Shown in pieces: positions 15,627-23,912 of a stretch of DNA of 58,105 nt. How positions within the stretch are numbered: position 1 is the stretch's first letter; the number at the start of each line of letters is the position of its first letter. The DNA comes from Porticoccus sp963925605 (GTDB taxonomy: Bacteria; Pseudomonadota; Gammaproteobacteria; Pseudomonadales; Porticoccaceae), in the NCBI GenBank assembly GCA_963925605.1, contig CAWURY010000009.1, positions 1 through 58,105 of the forward strand, written 5' to 3'. The notes under the pieces were generated by a model, which saw nothing but the letters and a program-made list of their open reading frames with translations, ran no database searches and was not told where the DNA came from. A program made the position numbers and the translations under genes.

Positions 15627-17957
15627 TCAGTGTAAATTAACAATTGGTATTAAGTTTGCATTTTTAGCTGTTATTTTTCCGTATGCTATAAGCAATAAAT
15701 AGCTACAAAAAAGCATTAACACCATGCTAGTAGTCCATAGTATTGATTGTTGTGGGTGTGCGGTGAAAGTACCTATTTGATAGACAATAACAGAAACTCC
15801 GTATGCAAGCAGGGTGTTCCATGTGGCTGAAAAAATCGCCCAAGCCTTTCCTGCTTCTTTATAAATTGCACCTAAAGTTGCAACACAAGGCATGTAGAGA
15901 AGAATAAAAAGGATGTAGCTGAAAGCAGCTATCGGACCATCGAATAATTCTTGCATAAGGGTAATGGTGGAAACTGCTATATTTTGGTTTTTTGCAGAAG
16001 CTTGATCGTCTCCCAGATTATCCATACCTAACCCAAGCGGGTCTTTCCACATTGAATTCACTTTAGCTAAATTCTTTGGGATAGTAGCAAAGGCTTCTGA
16101 AATTCTATCGCCTGTGGTTATAGGTGTTTCTTCTAGCGCACTATTTTCATCTTTAGCCATACTTGAGTAAAGTGCATCCAAGGTGCCAACAACCACTTCT
16201 TTTGCAAAAATCCCACTAAAAAGCCCTACAGTGGCAGGCCAATTCTCTTCTTTGATGCCAAGAGGGGAAAACACCGGCGTTATGGTTTTACCAATTACCG
16301 AAAGCAATGATTTGCTAGTATTTTCGTTATTGAAGGTTCCGTCTACGCTTATAGAGTTTACGAAATTTAAGACAATGACAACCAAAATAATAGCTTTTCC
16401 AGCTCGAACTATGAATCCGTGCAGCCGATGCCAGGTATGAGTAAGGAGACCTCTGAAGGTTGGGGTATGATAGTTGGGTAGCTCCATAATGAAAGGAGAT
16501 ATATCCCGACTTAGAATTTTTCGACGAACAAGTAGGCCTGTTAGCATGGCAAGTATAATACCGATGAGATATAAACCAAAGACCACATTGTGCCCATTTT
16601 CAGAAAAAAAAGCTGTGGCAAAGAGAATATATACAGTTAGTCTTGCGCCGCAAGACATAAAAGGCGCCATTAAGATTGTAAGTAGACGGTCTTGATGGCT
16701 ATCCAAGGTTCGGCTTCCCATTACTGAAGGAACATTGCACCCAAAACCTATCACCAATGGAACAAAAGATTTTCCAGGTAATCCAAGACTCCTCATCAAT
16801 CGATCAAGAATAAACGCTGCACGTGCCATGTAACCAGAGTCTTCCAAAAATGTCTGAAAGAAAAATAAAGTTCCTATAACTGGTATGAAGCTAGCAACTA
16901 GCTGGATTCCTCCGCCTGCTCCATCTGATATAAGCGTCACCAGCCATGGCGGAAAATTTAAAGCTGTGAGTATTTGTTTTGGCGCCTCAACAAATATTGC
17001 TCCGGCAGTTATATCAAAAACATCAATAAAGGCCCCACCAAAATTGATGGCTACCATAAACATTAAGTACATTACCCCAAGAAATATAGGGAACGCAAAA
17101 AAACGATTAAGCAGTGCGGCATCAAGATAGTCGGAGAAAGTTTTTTTGATCTTGGTTTCATAATGAACTGAATCTGTAGTAATTTTCCCAATCCAGTTAT
17201 AGCGATCTGTAATTAAGGCATCCGATACACTTGTTGCTAGTTTGGACTCAAGTAAGCTAACCTCTGCTTTTATTTCCTTTTGAATATCTTCTGGGAAGTC
17301 GTTCAATGCTGACTCGTCTTGCTCCATAACAGCGGTGACCTTAAGTCTACTTGACTCTGGCGAATATTGGTTCATCAAAGAAAGAATTTTATTTGCTGTA
17401 TGTTCAAGCGGCTGGGAAACAATAACAGGCTGAGATTTATGGTTATCTTTATAGAGATGGTTGCTGACTACATCTATTAATGTACCTGTGCCTTCGCTTC
17501 GGCTAGCAATCATAGGTACTACAGGAAAACCAATTTTTTCTGATAGATCATAGGGGTCTATGTGTACACCGTTTTGATCTGCTACATCTATCATATTTAA
17601 TGCAATAACCAAAGGCGTGCCAGCCTCCATTAGCTGTGTGGTTAAATAAAGGCCTCGCTCAAGGCTAGAAGCATCAATTATATTAATTATTAGATCAGCG
17701 CTGCCTTCCAATATAAAGTGTTGTGCAATTTGCTGGTCTATAGAGTCAGCCTCACATGAAATATGTAGCGAATATGTTCCGGGAAGATCAACCAGTTTAA
17801 AGTGAGCATTTGCATGCTTAAAATGCCCAATTTTCTGTTCTACGGTAACACCAGGCCAGTTTCCTACTTTTTGATTGGAGCCTGTAAGTGCATTAAAGAG
17901 AGTCGTTTTTCCGCAATTTGGATTTCCTACAAGGGCTATCGTGAAATCGTTTTTCAT
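15627..17957 (-). CDS. feoB: Ferrous iron transporter FeoB
   Basis: Inner-membrane Fe(II) importer with a cytoplasmic G-protein domain. It has 776 aa. G1 is GNPNCGKTT at residues 11-19, G3 is DLPGTYSL and G4 NMID; a helical regulatory domain follows to about residue 270, then the membrane domain with Gate motifs (SFIPVIGTLFFFQTFLEDSGYMARAAF region, GFGCNVPS, then FAKEVVVGTL). Its ATG overlaps the feoA stop by four bases (ATGA), so the two are translationally coupled. Expression should follow the Fur box upstream of feoA. No feoC gene is visible. Confidence 0.96.
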   Translation of the reverse strand: MKNDFTIALVGNPNCGKTTLFNALTGSNQKVGNWPGVTVEQKIGHFKHANAHFKLVDLPGTYSLHISCEADSIDQQIAQHFILEGSADLIINIIDASSLERGLYLTTQLMEAGTPLVIALNMIDVADQNGVHIDPYDLSEKIGFPVVPMIASRSEGTGTLIDVVSNHLYKDNHKSQPVIVSQPLEHTANKILSLMNQYSPESSRLKVTAVMEQDESALNDFPEDIQKEIKAEVSLLESKLATSVSDALITDRYNWIGKITTDSVHYETKIKKTFSDYLDAALLNRFFAFPIFLGVMYLMFMVAINFGGAFIDVFDITAGAIFVEAPKQILTALNFPPWLVTLISDGAGGGIQLVASFIPVIGTLFFFQTFLEDSGYMARAAFILDRLMRSLGLPGKSFVPLVIGFGCNVPSVMGSRTLDSHQDRLLTILMAPFMSCGARLTVYILFATAFFSENGHNVVFGLYLIGIILAMLTGLLVRRKILSRDISPFIMELPNYHTPTFRGLLTHTWHRLHGFIVRAGKAIILVVIVLNFVNSISVDGTFNNENTSKSLLSVIGKTITPVFSPLGIKEENWPATVGLFSGIFAKEVVVGTLDALYSSMAKDENSALEETPITTGDRISEAFATIPKNLAKVNSMWKDPLGLGMDNLGDDQASAKNQNIAVSTITLMQELFDGPIAAFSYILFILLYMPCVATLGAIYKEAGKAWAIFSATWNTLLAYGVSVIVYQIGTFTAHPQQSILWTTSMVLMLFCSYLLLIAYGKITAKNANLIPIVNLH

Positions 17958-18187
17958 AGTTTAACTACCATTAAACCTTTTGCTTCTTGCCTTCTGATGC
18001 TTAGACGAAAACCTCTTACCATTATTACTATAGGATCCCCAAGAGGGGCCTTGTGTTGAACGGAAAAAAGAGTTCCTGGCGTCAAACCAAGACTCATAAG
18101 TCTGTTTCTGTAAGACGGAGTTACGTTGACAAAGTCGCTAACTCGAGCATTATCGCCAACTGTAAGCTGATTAAAGGATATGTTCAT
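17954..18187 (-). CDS. feoA: Ferrous iron transport protein FeoA
   Basis: A small SH3-like cytoplasmic protein (77 aa) required for FeoB-dependent iron uptake. It contains LTVGDNARVSDF, the MSLGLTPGT turn and GDPIVIMVRGFRLSIRRQEA, all typical of FeoA. I chose ATG 18187. The longer frame from 18235 would run through the Fur box at 18220-18234 and add 16 residues unlike FeoA. The stop overlaps the feoB start by four bases. Confidence 0.93.
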   Translation of the reverse strand: MNISFNQLTVGDNARVSDFVNVTPSYRNRLMSLGLTPGTLFSVQHKAPLGDPIVIMVRGFRLSIRRQEAKGLMVVKL

Positions 18188-18219
18188 TTGATAGCTAGGA
18201 TGCGTTTCTAAAGTGTAGA

Positions 18220-18234
18220 TGATAATCATTATCA
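18220..18234 (-). promoter_or_regulatory. Fur box upstream of feoAB
   Basis: The sequence TGATAATCATTATCA is a perfect 7-1-7 inverted repeat that matches the Fur consensus core. It lies 33 bases before the feoA start and covers the -10 hexamer of the predicted promoter, so iron-loaded Fur should repress feoAB. Confidence 0.9.
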
Positions 18235-18256
18235 ATCAAATATAGACTATAAGCAA
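18228..18256 (-). promoter_or_regulatory. Predicted sigma70 promoter of feoAB
   Basis: Read on the minus strand, TTGCTT (18256-18251) and GATAAT (18233-18228) are separated by 17 bases. The -10 lies inside the Fur box. The -35 matches only three of six consensus bases, so the call rests mainly on the spacing, the -10 and the position. Confidence 0.55.
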
Positions 18257-18307
18257 TACAAATAGGGGTAGTCTAATTTTTGTTGATAATTTTAGTAGTT
18301 GAGCATG

Positions 18308-18850
18308 TTAGCTTTTCCAGGAGCTATTTATTGTGCCTGTTTGTATCCTATTATAGCCGAACTTCGTGTCTTCGAAGTGATGTTTAAGCATGAGATTAAT
18401 AATAGGAAAAGCTAGATTTTTCCATGGAATTTCATGCTCTTTGAATAACTTAACTTCAAGAGATTCAATACCAGGGCTAAACCCCCCATTGCTAATATGT
18501 CCTCGGTAAAATAGGTACACTTGATTAATATGCGGCAGATCAAATAGGCCACAAAAAATCGGATTATCTATATGGGCATTCGCTTCTTCTGCGCACTCTC
18601 GAAGTGCCGCCTCTAAGCAGGTCTCGTTATTTTCCATAAATCCAGCTGGTAGCGTCCAAAAACCTAGACGTGGCTCAATCGCTCTGCGACACAACAAGAC
18701 TTGATCTTCGAAAACTGGAATACAGCCAGTTATAATTTTTGGATTTTGGTAGTGAATTGTATTACAGCTGACACATACATCACGCTCTCGGTTGTCTCCG
18801 ATGGGAGTCTCCAAGTTTGTGGTGTGTCCGCATACACTACAAAATTTCAT
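18308..18850 (-). CDS. Nudix hydrolase with N-terminal zinc ribbon
   Basis: A 180-aa hydrolase of nucleoside-diphosphate-linked compounds. Two Cys pairs at the N-terminus (MKFCSVCG and VCVSC near residue 25) form a zinc ribbon, followed by a Nudix fold from about residue 38. The Nudix box runs from the Gly in PAGFMENNE to REcAEEAN; the Gly usual near its end is Asn, which is common in this zinc-ribbon subfamily. The exact substrate (ADP-ribose, NADH or other) cannot be read from sequence. It shares no operon: feoA lies downstream on the same strand with its own promoter, and the DUF1289 gene is divergent. Confidence 0.85.
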   Translation of the reverse strand: MKFCSVCGHTTNLETPIGDNRERDVCVSCNTIHYQNPKIITGCIPVFEDQVLLCRRAIEPRLGFWTLPAGFMENNETCLEAALRECAEEANAHIDNPIFCGLFDLPHINQVYLFYRGHISNGGFSPGIESLEVKLFKEHEIPWKNLAFPIINLMLKHHFEDTKFGYNRIQTGTINSSWKS

Positions 18851-19023
18851 AAGATTGTGTTGTTATATAAATTGAAGAGACATAGCTGTCAATGTGCTGT
18901 TATTATATATAAATTTAATAGAAAATTATTGTGTTCAATGTGTCTAAATTTCAAGAGTTGCAACGAAAGAAAAATTATTCAATAATTTTATAAAAATGAC
19001 TCCTGTATTTTATTGGTTTTAAA

Positions 19024-19206
19024 ATGACTAATGATGTTCCATCACCTTGTATTTCAGTCTGCGCTATGAGTGAAGAAGATATTTGCGTGGGCTGCTATCG
19101 CACATCACGAGAAATTAGAGAATGGATGTTAATGGAAGATCAAGATCGTCTTGGGGTAATAAAAAACGCTTTTCAGCGTTCTCAAAAAAATAACCCCTTT
19201 GCTTGA
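19024..19206 (+). CDS. DUF1289 family small cysteine-motif protein
   Basis: A 60-aa protein with the DUF1289 pattern: SPCISVCAMSEEDICVGCYRT, i.e. four cysteines spaced C-x3-C-x7-C-x2-C in the first half, then a basic helix with REIREW. The cysteines probably bind a metal ion. No experimentally settled function is known to me. It converges with the CBS-domain protein, whose stop codon lies 15 bases away. The upstream 173 bases are very AT-rich with no clear signal. Confidence 0.85.
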   Translation: MTNDVPSPCISVCAMSEEDICVGCYRTSREIREWMLMEDQDRLGVIKNAFQRSQKNNPFA

Positions 19207-19220
19207 ACGAACAGCTAGTT

Positions 19221-20513
19221 CTAGCTTCTCATTTTTGTTATGTGGTCGCTTTTTATGAATAATTTTTTAACTTGGAGTTTGGGTACACTTTTGTCGCTCA
19301 ACTCTATTGTTTCAATGCGATAGTTTTCAATTTCCAAAGAAACGTTGCCATCCGGAATATTTTCAAGGTGTTCCAAAACTATACCACTTAAAGTTTTTGG
19401 ACCGTCTGTAGGCAGGTCCCAGTTAGTTTTTTTATTTATATCTCTGATAGTTTCTGATCCATCAATTTCAAAGATGTTGTGTTTAAGTTTAACTATAGCT
19501 AATTTTTCATCTTCAGCTCTATTGGTGGTAAAATTTCCCACAATTTCTTCCAGAATATCTTCTAGCGTTACAAGACCCTCAATTTCGCCATACTCATCTA
19601 CCACCAGGCCAATTCGTCGTCGATCAAGCCTGAAGTTCAATAACTGCTTGTTTAGGGGGGTATTTTTTGGAACAAAATAGGGTTCGCGAGCAAATCGCTT
19701 AAGGGATTTTTGAGTGAATCCTTCGCCTCCAGTGCGAAGTAATCTAGAGACATTTTTCATATGAAGAAAACCTTCAATATGGTTGATATCTCCTCTGTAG
19801 ATTGGCACGCGCGTATAGCCACAACTGATGATGATGTCTAAAAGAGTTTTCGTATCATCATCTAGGTTTAAGCCCACAATCTCATTGCGAGGCACCATGA
19901 TATCGTTGACGGTTATCTCTTCCAGATCCAAGATATTAATGAGCATGTTTTCATGCTCCGGTATTTTTTCGCTAGATACACCTACTACCGTGCGAAGTTC
20001 ATCTTTGCTCAGGCTGTCATCTCGACTTTTATCTGGATTGACTCCAAAAATTTTCAATAGTCCATTCGATACTTGATTTACCAGCCATACAAAAGGATAA
20101 AATAATATTAAGAGCACCCTAAGTATATGACTAGAAAAAAAAGCGATACCTTCTGGGTGTAGGGCTGCCACTGTTTTTGGAGTGACTTCGGCAAATATCA
20201 GTATTACTAGTGTTAGCGATATTGTTGCAATAAATATACCAGCATCACCATAAAGGCGAATAGCTATGACTGTTGCAATTGCCGAGGCAAGAATATTGAC
20301 AAGGTTGTTGCCGATCAAAATGATGCCAATCAGCTTGTCTGGACGCATTAAAAGTTTATAGGCTTTTCGGGCTCCACGATGATTTTTTTTTAGGTGATCT
20401 AACCGATACCGGTTGAGAGACATCATCGCGGTTTCTGAGCTGGAAAAAAATGCTGATAGTATTAACAGGCCGCCGAGAATAGAAAATAGCAACCCTATGG
20501 GAGCGTCGTTCAA
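19221..20513 (-). CDS. CorB/CNNM-type membrane protein with CBS pair
   Basis: A 430-aa inner-membrane protein of the CNNM/CorB (YfjD, HlyC/CorC) family, implicated in magnesium or cobalt transport. The DUF21 membrane domain spans about residues 1-165 and begins with SAFFSSSETAMMSLNRYRL. A CBS pair follows (about 185-310, starting EEITVNDIMVPRNEIVGL, with DEYGEIEGLVTLEDILEEIVG at its end), then a CorC/HlyC-type C-terminal domain. The start appears to be TTG 20513, giving the normal family N-terminus; no ribosome-binding site is evident. It is followed in the same direction, upstream, by the YpjD/CcsA-like gene, a pairing common next to ffh. Confidence 0.88.
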   Translation of the reverse strand: MNDAPIGLLFSILGGLLILSAFFSSSETAMMSLNRYRLDHLKKNHRGARKAYKLLMRPDKLIGIILIGNNLVNILASAIATVIAIRLYGDAGIFIATISLTLVILIFAEVTPKTVAALHPEGIAFFSSHILRVLLILFYPFVWLVNQVSNGLLKIFGVNPDKSRDDSLSKDELRTVVGVSSEKIPEHENMLINILDLEEITVNDIMVPRNEIVGLNLDDDTKTLLDIIISCGYTRVPIYRGDINHIEGFLHMKNVSRLLRTGGEGFTQKSLKRFAREPYFVPKNTPLNKQLLNFRLDRRRIGLVVDEYGEIEGLVTLEDILEEIVGNFTTNRAEDEKLAIVKLKHNIFEIDGSETIRDINKKTNWDLPTDGPKTLSGIVLEHLENIPDGNVSLEIENYRIETIELSDKSVPKLQVKKLFIKSDHITKMRS

Positions 20514-20644
20514 AGAATGTAGAACCTTTTTTTCTTATAAGTTATGTATGTTGAAGAATTTTGTGTAGATTGGCAAGCATTCTATGATTATATCAATATG
20601 TTATTGATACCTCAGGTGTTTATATTTCTAGACTCTTTGGTTGT

Positions 20645-21436
20645 TTAACTGAAAAGCAGCATCTCTAAAACGAATTTGGTACCCCAGTAAGCAATAGCTA
20701 AAGTGGTGAACCCAGTCAAAGTCCAGCGTATGGCAGTTTTCCCTCTCCAGCCTTTTGTGTGCCTACCCCAAAGTAAAATAGCAAAAAATATCCAAGAAAA
20801 AATCGAGAAAAATGCTTTATGAGCAAGATGTTGTGCAAAGAAATCTTCAAAAAATATCAAACCTGTTGCTAGTGACAGCGTTAATAAGCCAAAACCAATC
20901 CAGAGTGTTTCAAATAAAAGAGACTCTATTGTTTGAAGAGACGGAAAAATTTGCGGAAAGCTTCCAAAGTGCTTATGGCGTAATCTCCACTCTTGAAGAG
21001 ATAAAAATAATGCCTGAAAGGCGGCAAGAGTCAATAAACTGTAGGATAAAATCGACGTTAAGACATGAAAACCTATCTGGATTGAAACTTCAGAGGAGGC
21101 TATTTTAGCATTTTGGGTTGTCATAGCCAAAAAAAGTATTAGTGCGCTTAGGGGAAATAAAGCCAAAAATAAATTTTGGAGCTGTTTGCGATGGCGACTG
21201 CTTAGCACAATGAAATTAACTGTAAAAGTAATGACGGTTGCCATTGGAATCAGGCTAAAGCTGACCCCTTGATCAGTGATCAGCCACTGGAGGCTTGCGT
21301 AGCCATTAGCAGCTATAGCCAAAGTTGCGATTAAGAGGAAAACAGTAGTTCTTTGTGCTGTGTCCTTGCTAAGCTGCAAAGCCAGATAAAAGCCTGAGAT
21401 CAGGTAAAGTATAATTGAAGCAGTAGCGGCAAACAT
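20645..21436 (-). CDS. YpjD/CcsA-like cytochrome c assembly family membrane protein
   Basis: A 263-aa inner-membrane protein with about eight predicted hydrophobic helices. The cytochrome c assembly domain covers the second half, with conserved histidines in IGFHVLTSILSYS (near residue 128) and LAHKAFFSIFSW (near 211), and the family ending GWRGKTAIRWTLTGF. These histidines resemble haem ligands in CcsA-type proteins. It lies divergent from ffh, the same position as ypjD in E. coli and Pseudomonas. Its physiological role is not settled. Confidence 0.85.
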   Translation of the reverse strand: MFAATASIILYLISGFYLALQLSKDTAQRTTVFLLIATLAIAANGYASLQWLITDQGVSFSLIPMATVITFTVNFIVLSSRHRKQLQNLFLALFPLSALILFLAMTTQNAKIASSEVSIQIGFHVLTSILSYSLLTLAAFQALFLSLQEWRLRHKHFGSFPQIFPSLQTIESLLFETLWIGFGLLTLSLATGLIFFEDFFAQHLAHKAFFSIFSWIFFAILLWGRHTKGWRGKTAIRWTLTGFTTLAIAYWGTKFVLEMLLFS

Positions 21437-21727
21437 AGTATGTTTTGTTCTTTTATTATTTATGTCGAGGTTGTAATAATATCAAAGTGTGTCACAAATA
21501 TGGTTGGGCGAAAAGAGCTGATATATGCCTGTTAGTTTTTAAAAGAAAGACTTTGCGCTAGGATAAAAAATCCTGAATGCATTTTTCAGGAATTGGGCCT
21601 AAGAAAATAACCGGCAATATTAAATTATAAAAATCGAAACAAGATTGATTTAAATTATATATAAAAATATTTGAGATATAATAAAAGAAAGAACCTAATT
21701 GACTAATCCTATGATGGCAAATTAACC
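21437..21727. other. Divergent intergenic region between ypjD-like gene and ffh
   Basis: About 290 bases, strongly AT-rich toward ffh. On the plus strand TATAAT at 21677-21682 lies 46 bases before the ffh start and is the best -10 candidate, but no good -35 stands at the usual distance. A 7-bp inverted repeat (TCCTGAA / TTCAGGA, 21571-21591) with a 7-base loop lacks a following T-run. I see no ORF or structured RNA here; the 4.5S RNA gene is not present. Confidence 0.5.
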
Positions 21728-23080
21728 ATGGCAATTTTTGAGAATCTTGGTAAGCGCTTAGCCAGCTCCTTTAAAAAAATTTCTGGTAAAGCAAACCTTA
21801 CTGAGGAAAATATTCAGTCTACCTTGAAAGAAGTGCGAATGGCTCTTCTTGAGGCAGATGTCGCTTTGCCAGTAGTAAAAAACTTTGTTGAAGCTGTCAA
21901 ACAGCGGGCTCTAGGGCAGGATGTTGCCAAGAGTCTTACTCCGAGTCAGCAGTTCCTAAAAATTGTTCAAGCTGAGCTAGAGCATGTGATGGGCGATAGC
22001 AATGAGGAGCTAAATCTTGCTGCCCAAGCGCCAGCCGTTATTTTGGTGGCCGGCTTACAAGGGGCTGGTAAAACCACCTCTGTTGTAAAATTGGCAAAAT
22101 TTCTCGTCGAACAGAAAAAGAAAAAAGTGATGGTTGTAAGTGTCGATATTTATCGTCCGGCCGCAATAAAGCAGTTGGAGATCTTGGCGAATGAAGTCGG
22201 TGTTGACTTTTATCCCAGTGATTCCTCGCAAAAGCCTGTCGATATTGCTTCAGGCGCCCTTAAATCTGCCAAGATCAAGTTTATGGATGTCCTGTTGATT
22301 GATACAGCGGGGCGTCTTCACGTTGATAGCGACCTGATGAATGAAATTCAGCTCATACATGCAGCAGTTAATCCAATAGAAACACTATTTGTCGTTGACG
22401 CCATGATTGGGCAAGATGCAGTTGTTACTGCCAAAGCCTTTAACGATGCCTTGCCTTTAACTGGGATTATTCTCACCAAGGTAGATGGAGATGCTCGTGG
22501 CGGTGCGGCACTCTCTGTCCGGCAGGTGACAGGAAAACCAATTAAGTTTTTAGGAGCCGGAGAAAAAACAGATGCACTAGAGCCTTTTTATCCAGAGCGA
22601 ATAGCGTCTCGCATACTCGGGATGGGCGATGTTATGTCGCTGATTGAAGAGGTTGAACAAAAGGTTGATCGCAAGAAAGCAGAGCAACTAGCAAAAAAAT
22701 TTTCACAAGGCAAAAGGTTTGATTTAAATGATTTAAGGGATCAATTACAGCAAATGAAAAATATGGGCGGACTATCTGGAATAATGGAGAAGTTGCCTGG
22801 GTTGGGAAATATGCCGCAAATGGCTGCAAAAACAAATATGGTTGAAAATGTCTCTCGAATGAGATTTATCATTGATTCAATGACCAAGTTGGAACGCAGT
22901 AAGCCAGAAATTTTAAATGGATCTCGTAAGCGTCGAATTACCAAGGGTTCCGGTACCACTCTTCAAGATTTAAATCGTTTATTGAAGCAGCACAAACAGA
23001 TGGGCGTGATGATGAAAAAAATGAAAGGCAAGGGCATGCTGCGTATGATGCAAGGAATGTCTGGAAATGTGCCTTTTTAA
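21728..23080 (+). CDS. ffh: Signal recognition particle protein Ffh
   Basis: SRP54 homologue that, with 4.5S RNA, delivers inner-membrane proteins to FtsY and the translocon. It has 450 aa. The N domain spans residues 1-90, and the G domain has GLQGAGKTT near 107, DTAGRLH near 190 and TKVDGDARGG near 247. A methionine-rich M domain from about 300 includes LRDQLQQMKNMGG and SRKRRITKGSGT. It ends GMLRMMQGMSGNVPF, slightly shorter than usual, and the glycosyltransferase remnant begins in the next codon. Confidence 0.97.
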   Translation: MAIFENLGKRLASSFKKISGKANLTEENIQSTLKEVRMALLEADVALPVVKNFVEAVKQRALGQDVAKSLTPSQQFLKIVQAELEHVMGDSNEELNLAAQAPAVILVAGLQGAGKTTSVVKLAKFLVEQKKKKVMVVSVDIYRPAAIKQLEILANEVGVDFYPSDSSQKPVDIASGALKSAKIKFMDVLLIDTAGRLHVDSDLMNEIQLIHAAVNPIETLFVVDAMIGQDAVVTAKAFNDALPLTGIILTKVDGDARGGAALSVRQVTGKPIKFLGAGEKTDALEPFYPERIASRILGMGDVMSLIEEVEQKVDRKKAEQLAKKFSQGKRFDLNDLRDQLQQMKNMGGLSGIMEKLPGLGNMPQMAAKTNMVENVSRMRFIIDSMTKLERSKPEILNGSRKRRITKGSGTTLQDLNRLLKQHKQMGVMMKKMKGKGMLRMMQGMSGNVPF

Positions 23081-23370
23081 GAATCTTTTCATGATCGAGG
23101 CTCTGTTATTATTGAAGCTGCAGCAATCGGAACCCCTTTAATGGCATCGAATATTTATGGAATTTGGGGTACGATACAAGATCAAAAACTGAATTAGCGT
23201 ATCAGCTAGGAAATCCAGATGCACTTTTGAAATACATGAAAAAGCTCTTATCGAATCCAGACTTGGCGACTAGCTGTGGTGCTGCAGCTAGAGAGCGAGC
23301 CATTAATCAGTTTGATGTAAGCGTACTTGCCAAGCATTGGTTAAATTTTTACCTGACTCATGCTCGTTAG
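23081..23370 (+). pseudogene. Remnant of a GT4-type glycosyltransferase (C-terminal part, frameshifted)
   Basis: Starting immediately after the ffh stop and in the same frame, translation gives ESFHDRGSVIIEAAAIGTP, then LMASNIYGIWGTIQDQK, the nucleotide-sugar-binding C-terminal motif of family 4 glycosyltransferases (E-x7-E core, G-TP, Y-G-I). This frame stops at 23195. The frame one base back continues the family pattern from TELAYQLGNPDALLKYMKKLL to a stop at 23368. The two join cleanly as QDQK-TELAY if the A5 run at 23184-23188 once had six A residues. All of the N-terminal domain is absent. It appears to be a deleted, decayed gene; a sequencing error could explain the frameshift but not the missing 5' half. 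Confidence 0.75.
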
Positions 23371-23514
23371 AGCGCTGTATTTTTTATATAGTAGCTGGGG
23401 AATTTGATTCTAGGACTAGCAATAGCTAGCTCGTGATCGGTAAATTTGCAGTGATATTTTAAAAAATAAAAAAAATAGCAGTCTAATTTATCTAATCCAT
23501 TTTTGGCCTAAAAC

Positions 23515-23543
23515 TATACACATTAAGATCTTTTGGATATAAT
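23515..23543 (+). promoter_or_regulatory. Predicted sigma70 promoter of the rpsP operon
   Basis: A TATACA -35 (23515-23520) and a consensus TATAAT -10 (23538-23543) are separated by exactly 17 bases, about 110 bases upstream of rpsP. Transcription would begin near 23550, inside the first arm of the hairpin at 23547-23563. Confidence 0.75.
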
Positions 23544-23546
23544 TGC

Positions 23547-23574
23547 GCGCACTTTGAGTGCGCTCGGTTTTTTT
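23547..23574 (+). terminator. Hairpin with T-run between ffh and rpsP
   Basis: GCGCACT (23547-23553) pairs with AGTGCGC (23557-23563) around a 3-base loop and is followed by TCGG and seven T. It fits a terminator for transcripts coming from ffh. It starts only four bases after the -10 of the rpsP promoter, so it should not fold fully in rpsP transcripts. Confidence 0.6.
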
Positions 23575-23651
23575 ATGCTGCGTTATTGCGTTAATTACTA
23601 ATGCAGCGAACAACCGGTAAGTTGAAATAGTTAATAAAAAAGAGAAGCTCC

Positions 23652-23897
23652 ATGGTTACAATTCGTTTAGCTCGCGGGGGCTCTAAAAAACGCCCTTTTT
23701 ATTACATTCATGTTACCGACAGTCGTCGGGCGCGTGATAGCAAGTACATAGAAAGAATAGGCTTTTTTAATCCTATAGCGCGAGGACAGGAAGAGCGTCT
23801 CCGTGTAGATGCTGATCGAGTGCAGCACTGGGTTGGGCTAGGCGCAGGTATGAGTGATCGTGTTTCCCGCTTAATAAAAGAATCTGTTGTAGCCTGA
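23652..23897 (+). CDS. rpsP: 30S ribosomal protein bS16
   Basis: Small-subunit ribosomal protein of 81 aa, starting MVTIRLARGGSKKRPFYYI and containing DSRRARDSKYIERIGFFNP, the signature of bS16. It is the first gene of rpsP-rimM-trmD-rplS, the conserved order in gammaproteobacteria, driven by the promoter at 23515-23543. Confidence 0.97.
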   Translation: MVTIRLARGGSKKRPFYYIHVTDSRRARDSKYIERIGFFNPIARGQEERLRVDADRVQHWVGLGAGMSDRVSRLIKESVVA

Positions 23898-23912
23898 TGC
23901 TAACAAGATTTT

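Larger units (their letters stand above)
23371..23651 (+). other. Intergenic region before rpsP
   Basis: About 280 bases without a gene. The first 140 bases are AT-rich with no recognisable ORF. The second half holds a strong sigma70 promoter (23515-23543), a hairpin with a T-run (23547-23574) and the rpsP leader, ending in an AGAGAAG ribosome-binding site. Confidence 0.6.
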
